This document shows positions 1 through 7,971 of a stretch of DNA of 64,000 nt, piece by piece. The position numbers and the translations under genes were made by a program. The DNA lies in NCBI GenBank assembly GCA_038562555.1, contig JBCFBK010000007.1:62001-126000 (forward strand), read 5' to 3'. The stretch is from JBCFBK01 sp038562555. Its GTDB lineage: Bacteria > Bacteroidota > Bacteroidia > Bacteroidales > Prolixibacteraceae. Under the pieces are notes generated by a model. The model made no database searches. It saw nothing but the letters and a program-made list of their open reading frames with translations, and was not told where the DNA came from. The stretch's first letter is position 1, and each line of letters starts with the position of its first letter.

Positions 1-2938
1 GTAGCTGATCGAGCGTGAATTTGGAGGTGTACACCGCCGTTCCTGAATAATACCTGATCTGTTCGTCAGCCGACATGGTCCAGTCCTGAAGCGTTTCAAA
101 AACCACAGGCTCCTTTGGTCCACGCATTGCAGGATCGAACTGAACGATCCAGGGGCTGGCCAGCTCAGCGATGACTGTTTGTTTGGGATAATTCGCCTCA
201 ACACCGGTAACCTGCGACTTACCAGCCTCAGTGCGGAAAACAATAAAGGCACTTTCAAAAGCTTCCAGTTTCAAGGGGACCATCGTCGTTTGCTCCTTCT
301 GTTCGTAGGCCGGAAGCTTCCGGACCGATCCGGTCGTCGCATTCCAAAGCTCAGGCTGCAGGCCTTTCACCCGGAATTCCGGGCTCGCCAGTTGCTGCTC
401 TCCGGTTTGATTTGAAATGAAATAGATTTCTCCCCACGGAAGCGTCCGGTGTCCATAATGAATAGAATGGTCATCCGGCAGTTTGCAGTCAGGAACACAG
501 CCAATCAGCGCGAAAGCTTCCTCCATGCTCATCCCGTTCAGGATCATCCCCTTCCCTATTTTCCGCGATTTTATATTTACGCCATCCACCTCTCCCCACA
601 CTTCTGCAGCCATAGCGTGAACCTGCTCATCCGCTTCGGGCTGGTTTTGCAAACTGGGTGACCGTTTGGGCGCCGGCCCCATCACAACAGCGCCATCATT
701 GATCAACTGTTTAATTTTAGTCAGTAATTCCGGACGCATGGTCTCCAGTTTGGGAAGAACCAGGATCCGGTATTGCGTTCCGTGCGGCAGGGTGATGAGC
801 CCTTTTCTAACGGTCATGTATTTTTCAATCACTTCGGCATTCATATAGTCGAACTGATAGCCAACAGGCAGCGCCGGATCGGTGATCCCGGTCATTTTTG
901 GGGCGTCTTCACCAATAAAATATGCCACGTCAGCCACATTAAGCCCCTGCTGAAGCATCAGGTTTGCCCGCTTCAGGTATTTGATGTAGACGTCGAGCTG
1001 CGAATACCAGGTGTTCTTCCGGTTAAACTCGTTCCCAAACCAGGCGTTCATTCCCGGATTTTTATCTTCATAAGGCTGCGAAATGTACACATGCAGCAGG
1101 GTGTTATTGATCCCCTCGGCAAAGAAACGGTCACCGCGCTGTTTGAACATGGCCGGGTAGCGGCTGAATGCCGGTCCGCCGCAAGTGTTCGACTCGGCCG
1201 AGATCTTTGTTTTCCCGTAGATGTGTCCGCAGGAAGTGGCTGCCCGGTTTTCAATATTCCCCAGCTCGCCTTCGCTCCAGAATTCGCCGCCAATCTCGTC
1301 CGACTGTCCGCCATACATCAGGAATTCACCCGGAAAACCCCAGTGGCCGTAGTTTTCCAGCCAGGTGTGCAGGCCATGTTTATGGCTGACCTCGCGAAGC
1401 CCGCCGACATAGTCGTACGCCACTTTGTCGGCCACCATCCGGCGCATGTCCCACAAGAAACGGTCGGACGCCATCTGGCTGCTCACGACAAAACCCTGGA
1501 ACACCGGAAGAAACGGAACAGCGTCGTAGCCATATTTTTCTTTAAAGGCAACAAGAAAATCGTCTGTAAAATTCTGTCCGCCGGTTTCGTAGCTATCCTG
1601 AACCACAACTTTGAAGGTTTTGCGGTCAGCTTCGGGGATGCGTTTCAGAATTTCACCGATATGCGCATTGAAGTGGCTCTCCGCATGCTTTTTGCTCATT
1701 TTATCAACCTCATAACCGGTTGCTTCAGGAGAAGCCGGACTATTGGTTGTGCCTGTCGGGACCATCCCGGTGCGCATGATCACCCATTCTCCTTCCGGAA
1801 CATCCCAGGTCAGCGTACCGTCGGCCGACAGGTTCGGCGTAATGTCGGTCACCTTCGAAGGATCAATCGTGGTTGACGGATCTTCGGGTTCAACCTGCAG
1901 TGGCCATTGATACTCCTGCCAGTAAGGAAGCGGAGAAGGGAACATTTTTGCCAGGGTCTTCTCCGCGTAACTTTCCACGCGGGGAGATGCCGAAAGCGCT
2001 AATTCTGCAATTCCGCAAGCCGGGTTAACATTTTTGATAACCAGACGGTAAGCCTTAGCTTCGGTCGAAGGGAAAGACACAACAACCGGGGCGTAAGGTT
2101 CAAAACCAACATTAAGCGCCGGATTGGAACGTTTGATATCGAATTCTGCAAGTGTGCGATATGCTCCGCCGGCATCCCTGGACTGCAACACTGCAGGTGC
2201 CGAAAAAGGGTGTTCACTCAGGCGGATTGAGAGGCTGCGCGCAGTGAATGAAGCATTCGCCTCGAGATTGATCACAAATTCTGTGGCAGCCGGAAAGCTG
2301 ATCCCTGTCTGCGGGTTACCGTCAACAATTTGCTTCAGCCCGGGTACCTGAGGCGTTGAGCGAATTCTCCCGTTTTGGGTGTTCAGCACAAGCTGGTCAT
2401 CTTTTGGAGCCGGATAAGCAATAACCTTGACATCCTGGAAGAGCGCATCCGGCATCTCGAGCTTTTGACTCAGCTGTTGCGGTCCTTTCACCCGCAGTTC
2501 CGATGCCGTCAGGTAACGCATGGCTTCTTCCGACTTCACCCATGGACCACCCGATTGGCTCCACCCGGGTGAATTAAAAATACCGATCTCAATGTTCAGT
2601 TCGGTTGCTGTTTTTAACGCCGCATGCGTAATCTCCCACCATTCTTCACTGAGCATTTTCACCTTTCCGTACGGCAGGTTATCAAGACCAATATTCCCGA
2701 TAAAAGCCCGGTTAATTCCCGCTTCCTTCATGGAATGAAGATCATTGATGACCCCTTCCTTTGAAATATTATCGGAGATCCAATACCAGTACACGCTGGT
2801 CTGCACCGAATCGGGCGGACTGACAAAGGCGCTTTCAAGGGCTTCTGAAGTGACTTGTCCTTTATTTGTTTCGCAGGAAGCAAAAAACAGGATTACTGCG
2901 AAACAAGTGATGGCCGGAAAAAGTGATTTTTTCATCAT
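1..2938 (-). CDS. GH106-type alpha-L-rhamnosidase lipoprotein, truncated by window edge
   Basis: Exported glycoside hydrolase expected to remove alpha-L-rhamnose from pectin-like or other rhamnose-bearing glycans. The start is an ATGATG pair at 2933-2938, followed by a hydrophobic leader and a lipobox ending in FASC near residue 22. About 979 codons are visible and the C-terminus lies beyond base 1. The mature N-terminus has the family pattern of a PPDSVQTSVYWYW-like stretch, SMKEAGI and PGWSQSGGPWVK, all also present in the second GH106 gene at 13554-16586. Near the visible end is the region where the sugar-binding C-terminal domain begins (RYYSG then a Y-x-x-K/T-F pattern). It is the first gene downstream of the IS scar at 3.0-3.4 kb. 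Family assignment is firm; rhamnose specificity is inferred from the family. Confidence 0.85.
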   Translation of the reverse strand, partial: MMKKSLFPAITCFAVILFFASCETNKGQVTSEALESAFVSPPDSVQTSVYWYWISDNISKEGVINDLHSMKEAGINRAFIGNIGLDNLPYGKVKMLSEEWWEITHAALKTATELNIEIGIFNSPGWSQSGGPWVKSEEAMRYLTASELRVKGPQQLSQKLEMPDALFQDVKVIAYPAPKDDQLVLNTQNGRIRSTPQVPGLKQIVDGNPQTGISFPAATEFVINLEANASFTARSLSIRLSEHPFSAPAVLQSRDAGGAYRTLAEFDIKRSNPALNVGFEPYAPVVVSFPSTEAKAYRLVIKNVNPACGIAELALSASPRVESYAEKTLAKMFPSPLPYWQEYQWPLQVEPEDPSTTIDPSKVTDITPNLSADGTLTWDVPEGEWVIMRTGMVPTGTTNSPASPEATGYEVDKMSKKHAESHFNAHIGEILKRIPEADRKTFKVVVQDSYETGGQNFTDDFLVAFKEKYGYDAVPFLPVFQGFVVSSQMASDRFLWDMRRMVADKVAYDYVGGLREVSHKHGLHTWLENYGHWGFPGEFLMYGGQSDEIGGEFWSEGELGNIENRAATSCGHIYGKTKISAESNTCGGPAFSRYPAMFKQRGDRFFAEGINNTLLHVYISQPYEDKNPGMNAWFGNEFNRKNTWYSQLDVYIKYLKRANLMLQQGLNVADVAYFIGEDAPKMTGITDPALPVGYQFDYMNAEVIEKYMTVRKGLITLPHGTQYRILVLPKLETMRPELLTKIKQLINDGAVVMGPAPKRSPSLQNQPEADEQVHAMAAEVWGEVDGVNIKSRKIGKGMILNGMSMEEAFALIGCVPDCKLPDDHSIHYGHRTLPWGEIYFISNQTGEQQLASPEFRVKGLQPELWNATTGSVRKLPAYEQKEQTTMVPLKLEAFESAFIVFRTEAGKSQVTGVEANYPKQTVIAELASPWIVQFDPAMRGPKEPVVFETLQDWTMSADEQIRYYSGTAVYTSKFTLDQL

Positions 2939-3039
2939 GGTGGTTTTATTGGTTAGTTCCAATGTGTAGTTAAATTAAGCATAAATTGACATCTTTACCA
3001 TCCTGTGCTGTCCGGTACCACCGGCACAAAATTCGGATG

Positions 3040-3190
3040 CTACCTGGCAGTATAAACAAAGTTAAAGCGCCCTCCGGGAGCCGTATCTCCATTCACATAA
3101 AAATCCATGATATTGCCGTTTTCCTGCATATTGTCGTTCCACTTGAACTCGATGTCGACCTCATTTTCCAAAACGAAAAGAACCGTATTG
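3040..3190 (-). pseudogene. 3' tail of a carbohydrate-binding (CBM9-like) protein, gene otherwise lost
   Basis: About 50 codons ending at a TAG at 3040-3042 read like the end of a sugar-binding beta-sandwich. An acidic/aromatic strand (IEFKWNDN) is followed by MDFYVNGD and then APGGRFNFVYTAR before the stop. Endings of this type (NGD-x-APGGRFN-x-x-Y) are typical, from memory, of CBM9-like domains at the C-terminus of Bacteroidota hydrolases. There is no upstream coding region in this frame: from about 3190 the sequence becomes an ISAs1 transposase fragment in another frame. I read it as a gene remnant cut by a deletion or IS event. Family identity is moderately sure; the broken state is clear. 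Confidence 0.55.
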
Positions 3191-3411
3191 GCCAAGCCAT
3201 TGCTTTTGCTCCAACCCAAAATCCACGATATCATCCCAATCATCGGCCCCGCATAAGACCGCTGATAAAACCAGCAACAAGATATCGTGCAACTGGTGCC
3301 GGAGATTACCTCTGCCTGTTCTTCCTGGTTCGCTCACCCCACTTAAAATTTGATAGAAAAGAGAATTTCTCCACGCCTCTAAAATTAACTGCTCTGTCTT
3401 CTTATTAATTT
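3190..3411 (-). pseudogene. N-terminal remnant of an ISAs1-family transposase
   Basis: Reading the minus strand from about 3409 gives an open stretch without an ATG that contains SEPGRTGRGNLRHQLHDILL, then LSAVLCGADDW, then DIVDFG and QKQWL. This is the N-terminal DDE_Tnp_1-associated domain of ISAs1 transposases (pattern DPR..GR..H.L.D.L.L...AV..GADDW..I..FG). The frame stops after about 70 codons, and the catalytic DDE domain and an intact start are missing. The 3' part abuts, in a different frame, the carbohydrate-binding tail at 3040-3190. I saw no terminal inverted repeats. This is a dead fragment. Confidence 0.7.
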
Positions 3412-3482
3412 AGCAAAGCTGCCAAATTTTTATGACCAAAAAATGCTATTATTAAATTGATATTTAGTATATTATAAGAAAA

Positions 3483-3522
3483 GAAAGGCGGAGCAAAATA
3501 GCCTTTTTAAAAACCGCCTTTC
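3483..3522 (-). terminator. Stem-loop after the DUF4998/DUF5000 gene
   Basis: GAAAGGCGG (3483-3491) and CCGCCTTTC (3514-3522) form a 9-bp perfect stem with a 22-nt loop, 17 bp past the stop of the lipoprotein gene. On the minus strand the stem is followed by a T-rich tail. It probably ends the susCD-DUF5000 transcript. The remaining 60 bp up to the IS remnant is AT-rich with nothing recognisable. Confidence 0.55.
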
Positions 3523-3538
3523 AAAAGTGATAATGGTT

Positions 3539-4765
3539 TTATCTCACTAACGTTCCCCAAAGACTGATTTCAGCAAGTAAAATACGCGGGGGTTGAGTAG
3601 GGTTGAAGTTTTCAAGACTTCTGAACCGGATATACCTTACCGTTGCATCGGGATCGACCCCGGCGCCCGGCACAAATTCGAAATCTAACCCACTGTTGGA
3701 TAGCGCTATGTCTTCCGAAGTAGGAGCTTCCCAAGGATCTTTGATCCCGTTTCCTGACGGTTGTACACATTCAAATGTACCCAAAAGCGTCCAGCTATCG
3801 TCCAGACTGCCATCCGGATTGGGGTTTAATGATCCGTACATTTCAAATATCCGCGGATGTCCTTTGCTCCAACGGTCGTCATTACTGGGACGTGGCCACA
3901 GCTTCATCTTGCTCAGCTTTGCCTTCAAACCTAAATCCCATGTAAACGTACAAGGCAGGGTTACAGGATTTTCCGAGTGCATGAAATCGCCTGAGTTATT
4001 GTTCCATAAACGATCTAATGGATAACCATTATTCATCCCCATATCCCCCGGCAGCATATTGGCAACCCAGGTAGTCTTTGGAATCTCTATTACCGGATCA
4101 ATCATTTTTTCGACCATAGCCGCCTGGAATACATCTATTGCCAGCGAGTCCGGTTTATACGTAGTGCTGTAAGATAAGGGCTTGTCTATATCGAAGGATG
4201 GGAGCAGCGTTTCGGTATCCGATGGCCCGGCATCCATGGTTTGGTTGGCGCCATTCGTATCTGTCCAGTTCATGTGAATGCCTACTTCTGAACTTTCTGC
4301 TGTTCCCCAGTTCAGTTTAAGATCTTGTCCGTCATAATATGTACTCTTCAACAAACGGTTGGTCAGCATACCTCTGTAATTATCGCCATACACCGTACCC
4401 AACACTTCAATCGGAATAGACATATTCCCTTCATCGTCGTAAGTGCGAATCATAAATGAATAGGTGTTTTCGGTAATCGGGTCAATAATATGGCTGACAG
4501 TATCTATGCCTGCAGCTATGGGCAGTTCAACCGAGTCGGTGTAATTATTCCAGAATATTTTTGCTTCTTGTATTCTGGGATCGGTACCTCTCAGCCACGA
4601 TATTTTGATACGGTTATCACCGGGATACACCATCGGATCCTGTGCCGGACCCGGGTATATCAATCCGTTTGGAACGACATATTTCTCGTAAATGTCTGTC
4701 TGGCTGTCGCATGAGAAAAATCCCAATAGGATCCCCAAAAAGAACCCTGATATTATATTTTTCAT
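3539..4765 (-). CDS. DUF4998 / DUF5000 surface lipoprotein
   Basis: A 408-residue lipoprotein with signal peptide and lipobox (GFFSC, Cys19), probably a cell-surface glycan-binding partner of the upstream SusC/SusD pair. The N-terminal half (IYPGPAQDP.., NRIKISWLRGTDP..EAKIFWNN) is a DUF4998 fibronectin-III-like module. The last ~150 residues (TFTWDLG, PRPSNDDRW, HPRIFEMYGS, VRYIRFR, LLAEISLWG) form a DUF5000/F5-8-type-C-like discoidin fold. It shares that C-terminal module with its neighbour at 4792-6003, 26 bp upstream, so the pair looks like a duplication that kept the binding module and swapped the front. It is last in a minus-strand operon beginning with SusC. No catalytic motif is visible. 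Confidence 0.85.
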   Translation of the reverse strand: MKNIISGFFLGILLGFFSCDSQTDIYEKYVVPNGLIYPGPAQDPMVYPGDNRIKISWLRGTDPRIQEAKIFWNNYTDSVELPIAAGIDTVSHIIDPITENTYSFMIRTYDDEGNMSIPIEVLGTVYGDNYRGMLTNRLLKSTYYDGQDLKLNWGTAESSEVGIHMNWTDTNGANQTMDAGPSDTETLLPSFDIDKPLSYSTTYKPDSLAIDVFQAAMVEKMIDPVIEIPKTTWVANMLPGDMGMNNGYPLDRLWNNNSGDFMHSENPVTLPCTFTWDLGLKAKLSKMKLWPRPSNDDRWSKGHPRIFEMYGSLNPNPDGSLDDSWTLLGTFECVQPSGNGIKDPWEAPTSEDIALSNSGLDFEFVPGAGVDPDATVRYIRFRSLENFNPTQPPRILLAEISLWGTLVR

Positions 4766-4791
4766 CCTAAATGACTTTTTACGGTTTAACT

Positions 4792-6003
4792 TTAATTGAT
4801 TAATTCACCCCAGAAACTCAATTCCAAAATATGAACAGTCGAAAATGATGCATTGGCATAGGTAGATATGGTCCTGAACCTGATATACCTGACTGGCGTA
4901 AAAGGATCCGGGGCAAAATCGGTCACGCCAAATTCAAATTCAATACCTTCATTTGCAAAAGCAATGTCCTCCTCGGTGATTTGCGTTCCTGTCCCGGACG
5001 GTTTCAAACTCTCAAATCGTCCGAGGGGGATCCAACTGTCGTCCATCTCCCCGGTAGGATTGGGAGAAACAGAACCCCATATTTCAAATATCTTTGCTTG
5101 TCCCCTCTTCCATCTGTCGTCTGCATGCTTGCGAGGCCAGTATTTTAAACGACTTAATTTGATGGTTCTTCCCATGTCCCATGTGAGGGTGTGGGGAAGC
5201 ATTTGAGTTTCCCTACCATGGAATCCATCCTGATCGTAATTTTCATCCCATATTCTTGTTATTGGATAACCGGAGTTAACCGGAGGTATATCACCGGGCA
5301 GGGTATAATCTCTCCAGGTGCCTTTAGGAATATACTCTTCAAACCACGGCGTTACCTTCGCTGTTAGGGTATCGGAATAATTACCCCACCTGTCCCGAAT
5401 ATACATCGCAAATTCCTGTTCTACGGGATCCAATCCATCAACACCGCGATAAGTGAAAGTCCCCTTTGGCATAGCGGTATAATAAGTAATTAACTCACTC
5501 ATGTAACCCAAATTCGCCGTATCTGCCATCAATACGATAGCCAGGCCTGCTTCTTCCGGATTTTCGAAATCGATAGCCACTCCTCCGAAAGTATCCCTGA
5601 AGCTTTTGCTTGCCAATCGCACGGGCGCTGTCGTTGGGTTGATTTGTACAATATAAGGTGCTGATGCTTTTTCATTTTTTCCTACGGAGTACAGTTTAAC
5701 GTCGTAAATACCCGGGATGCCGAATCCTTCCAAAACTAAGGAATCTTTGAAATACGACGATTTGGTTTCGCGTATTACCCCGGTTTTGATTTCATATTCA
5801 GCACGAACATAAAGCAGGTTTTTATCTGCCGGCAATGTATATTTCAATACAGCTCCTCCCGGCTTGTTGTATACGGTTACATTTGTTACCTGACCGGGAG
5901 CAGGCGCGGTATCGTCAATAAAATCAATACGACCCTCTTCCTCGCAACTAATCCATACAATCGGCATTAGTAAAATAATGATATAGATGATGCTATTCTT
6001 CAT
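4792..6003 (-). CDS. DUF4959 / DUF5126 / DUF5000 surface lipoprotein
   Basis: A 403-residue lipoprotein (leader ending in WISC, Cys20). In order it shows a DUF4959-like fibronectin domain (about residues 30-125, GQVTNVTVYNKPGGA), a DUF5126-like middle domain (RDRWGNYSD) and a C-terminal DUF5000 discoidin-like domain (TLTWDMGRTIKLSRLKYWPR, DDRWKRGQAKIFEIWGS, RYIRFR). Proteins of this build sit directly after susD in many Bacteroidota glycan loci and are taken to be surface binding proteins. It lies 18 bp after SusD and 26 bp before the DUF4998 protein, so co-transcription is very likely. The ligand is unknown. Confidence 0.88.
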   Translation of the reverse strand: MKNSIIYIIILLMPIVWISCEEEGRIDFIDDTAPAPGQVTNVTVYNKPGGAVLKYTLPADKNLLYVRAEYEIKTGVIRETKSSYFKDSLVLEGFGIPGIYDVKLYSVGKNEKASAPYIVQINPTTAPVRLASKSFRDTFGGVAIDFENPEEAGLAIVLMADTANLGYMSELITYYTAMPKGTFTYRGVDGLDPVEQEFAMYIRDRWGNYSDTLTAKVTPWFEEYIPKGTWRDYTLPGDIPPVNSGYPITRIWDENYDQDGFHGRETQMLPHTLTWDMGRTIKLSRLKYWPRKHADDRWKRGQAKIFEIWGSVSPNPTGEMDDSWIPLGRFESLKPSGTGTQITEEDIAFANEGIEFEFGVTDFAPDPFTPVRYIRFRTISTYANASFSTVHILELSFWGELIN

Positions 6004-6021
6004 GATATAATATTTTAATTG

Positions 6022-7956
6022 TTACCATCCGATATTTTGTACTAGGTTTGGATTCACTTCAATATCGCTGGTTCTGATAGGCCAGAAATAATCACGTACG
6101 CTAAACGTTTGTTCCAACAAAAGCTGCGGTTGGTACATCATCCGGTTGACTTCTTCTTCTGTCCCGTCAATAGTGGACACCATCATGTTCCACCCTTGCA
6201 GCGGGGTATGATACTCAGTGGGGGCAGTTTTCCACCGGCGTATATCCCAAAAGCGTTGTCCTTCGAACGAAAGTTCGATCAAGCGTTCCTTTTGTATAAT
6301 TGCACGCATACCTGCCTGCGTATTGTACTTCTGGCTGTTGGTATAGGTATCCCACGATTCTTTCACTCCTTTTAAACCGGCACGGTTACGGACCAAGTCG
6401 ATATATTGGAACAATTCGGCGCTATTGGCCCCGTTAGGACCTTCGGCTTCGTTTATCGCTTCGGCATATAACAGGTACAGGTCGCTCAACCGCATGGCAG
6501 GCCAGGCATAGCTTGGAGAGGAGATACTGTTGACCGCATTAAGCTGTGCTTCATAAGGAATATATTTTTTAGGAATATAGCCGGTCCAGTTACCCTGCCC
6601 CTCGGTGCCATCTGTTTCCCCTATTTTAAATCCAAGATATCTCAACGATGATGCGTCCTTATCATTATATTGGCCCGCGCCGAACCACACACCGCCATCG
6701 AAGCCTACCCATGCATAAAAACGGGGTTCACGGTCGAAATGCATATCAACTGTGGTCCTTCCCTGCCGTATATAAAGCCTGTCCTTTGCCTGCGCGGACC
6801 TCAGATTGTAAATATCCCCAATATTTCTGGTTTTGTCCTCATCAAGCGGTACGCCATTTTCGGTATAAAACATTTCGGCGATTTTGATCGGCATGCCCAA
6901 CCATTTGCAAAGGTCATTGCTATTGATATAATCCGGGTTCAGTTTCGGCATTGACGCATGAATCATCCCGCCATTGGCAGGAACTGAAATCATTTGCGTG
7001 TTCGCCCAGATAATTTCACTGTTCGAACGCAGGTTAAAAGCATTCCGGAGCGTTACATTCAGGACGGTCGTATCGTTGTACCTGTTGGCTGCATCTTCAT
7101 ACGTATATAACATGATTCCTGCCTCATGGCAGATATCAATGGCTTCTTTGCATGCGACCGCTGCCGATTCCCATTTTTCGGGTTTGAGTGTTGCGTCGAA
7201 CAGGGGCGTACCGTCATGATTTTTTAAAGTTGCCTGATCATTATTGCCGTTGAACAAAGGACTTGCCGCTGTTACCAGCACTTTTGCCTTCAGCGAAAGG
7301 GCAATGGGTTTGGTAATGCGTCCATAATCGCTTGCCGGATCGAGTACAATCGTGGGAAGCACGTCGCCTTCGCAGGCTTCATCCAGTAATTGCACAATAT
7401 AATCAAAACATTCGTCAACCGGTTCGCGTTCTACCTTCACAGCATATACATCTGCATCTACCGGCATATTTTCACGGGTCAGGGGTATCGGGCCATACAT
7501 CTGTACCAGGCTGAAATGGTAATAGGCCTTTAAAACTTTTGCCTCGGCAGTCCATTGTTCCCGTTCCCAAGCTTGAAGGTCGGGAACTAAACCGACATTT
7601 TCCAGGAAAGTGTTGCAAACACGTAACGCCTGATACATACTGCCCCATCTCGGGAGTACCGGATCGCTAGCGTTCTGCCTTCCCTCGCTTATATTAAGAC
7701 CGGCAAGGGAGAAACGGTTAGAAAAATGAGTCGTGTTTCTGGTCCATATATCGTCTCCTCCCAATGTGGCAGGGTCGCCCGAGCCTCCGTTTTTTGGCAT
7801 ATACGAATAGCAGGTGGACAAATATTTAAGGGCCTGCGTTCTCGAATTGAAAGCCATATCCAGGGTAGCGACACCGTCGGGTACTACGTCCAACCAATTA
7901 CTACAAGCAGTTAAGCTCAGTATGGTGACAAATATTATAATACTATATTTTCTCAT
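6022..7956 (-). CDS. SusD/RagB-family outer-membrane nutrient-binding lipoprotein
   Basis: A 644-residue SusD-like lipoprotein with lipobox SLTAC (Cys18) and N-terminal SNWLDVVPDG. It has the conserved landmarks LRVCNTFLENV, AEAKVLKAYYHFSLVQMYG, KAKVLVTAASPLFNG and, near the end, LSDLYLLYAEAINEA, RNRAGLKG, ERLIELSFEGQRFWDIRRWK and YFWPIRTSDIEVNPNLVQNIGW. It caps the SusC barrel encoded 15 bp upstream and presents substrate to it. It is larger than the 500-550 residue average, mainly in the middle. The neighbours (STN-SusC, sigma/FecR, two DUF5000 lipoproteins) make it part of an extracytoplasmic-signal-controlled locus. Confidence 0.95.
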   Translation of the reverse strand: MRKYSIIIFVTILSLTACSNWLDVVPDGVATLDMAFNSRTQALKYLSTCYSYMPKNGGSGDPATLGGDDIWTRNTTHFSNRFSLAGLNISEGRQNASDPVLPRWGSMYQALRVCNTFLENVGLVPDLQAWEREQWTAEAKVLKAYYHFSLVQMYGPIPLTRENMPVDADVYAVKVEREPVDECFDYIVQLLDEACEGDVLPTIVLDPASDYGRITKPIALSLKAKVLVTAASPLFNGNNDQATLKNHDGTPLFDATLKPEKWESAAVACKEAIDICHEAGIMLYTYEDAANRYNDTTVLNVTLRNAFNLRSNSEIIWANTQMISVPANGGMIHASMPKLNPDYINSNDLCKWLGMPIKIAEMFYTENGVPLDEDKTRNIGDIYNLRSAQAKDRLYIRQGRTTVDMHFDREPRFYAWVGFDGGVWFGAGQYNDKDASSLRYLGFKIGETDGTEGQGNWTGYIPKKYIPYEAQLNAVNSISSPSYAWPAMRLSDLYLLYAEAINEAEGPNGANSAELFQYIDLVRNRAGLKGVKESWDTYTNSQKYNTQAGMRAIIQKERLIELSFEGQRFWDIRRWKTAPTEYHTPLQGWNMMVSTIDGTEEEVNRMMYQPQLLLEQTFSVRDYFWPIRTSDIEVNPNLVQNIGW

Positions 7957-7971
7957 ATTGCTTATTCTTAA

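Noticed and set aside
773..1876. Long plus-strand open frame (367 codons) with Cys/Arg/His-rich sequence
   Set aside because: It lies antisense within the GH106 gene, whose minus-strand frame has clear family motifs. The plus-strand translation has no domain or signal and looks like a shadow.
2986..3408. Plus-strand open frame of 140 codons in the gap between GH106 and DUF5000 genes
   Set aside because: The opposite strand carries recognisable transposase and carbohydrate-binding fragments; the plus frame is their shadow.
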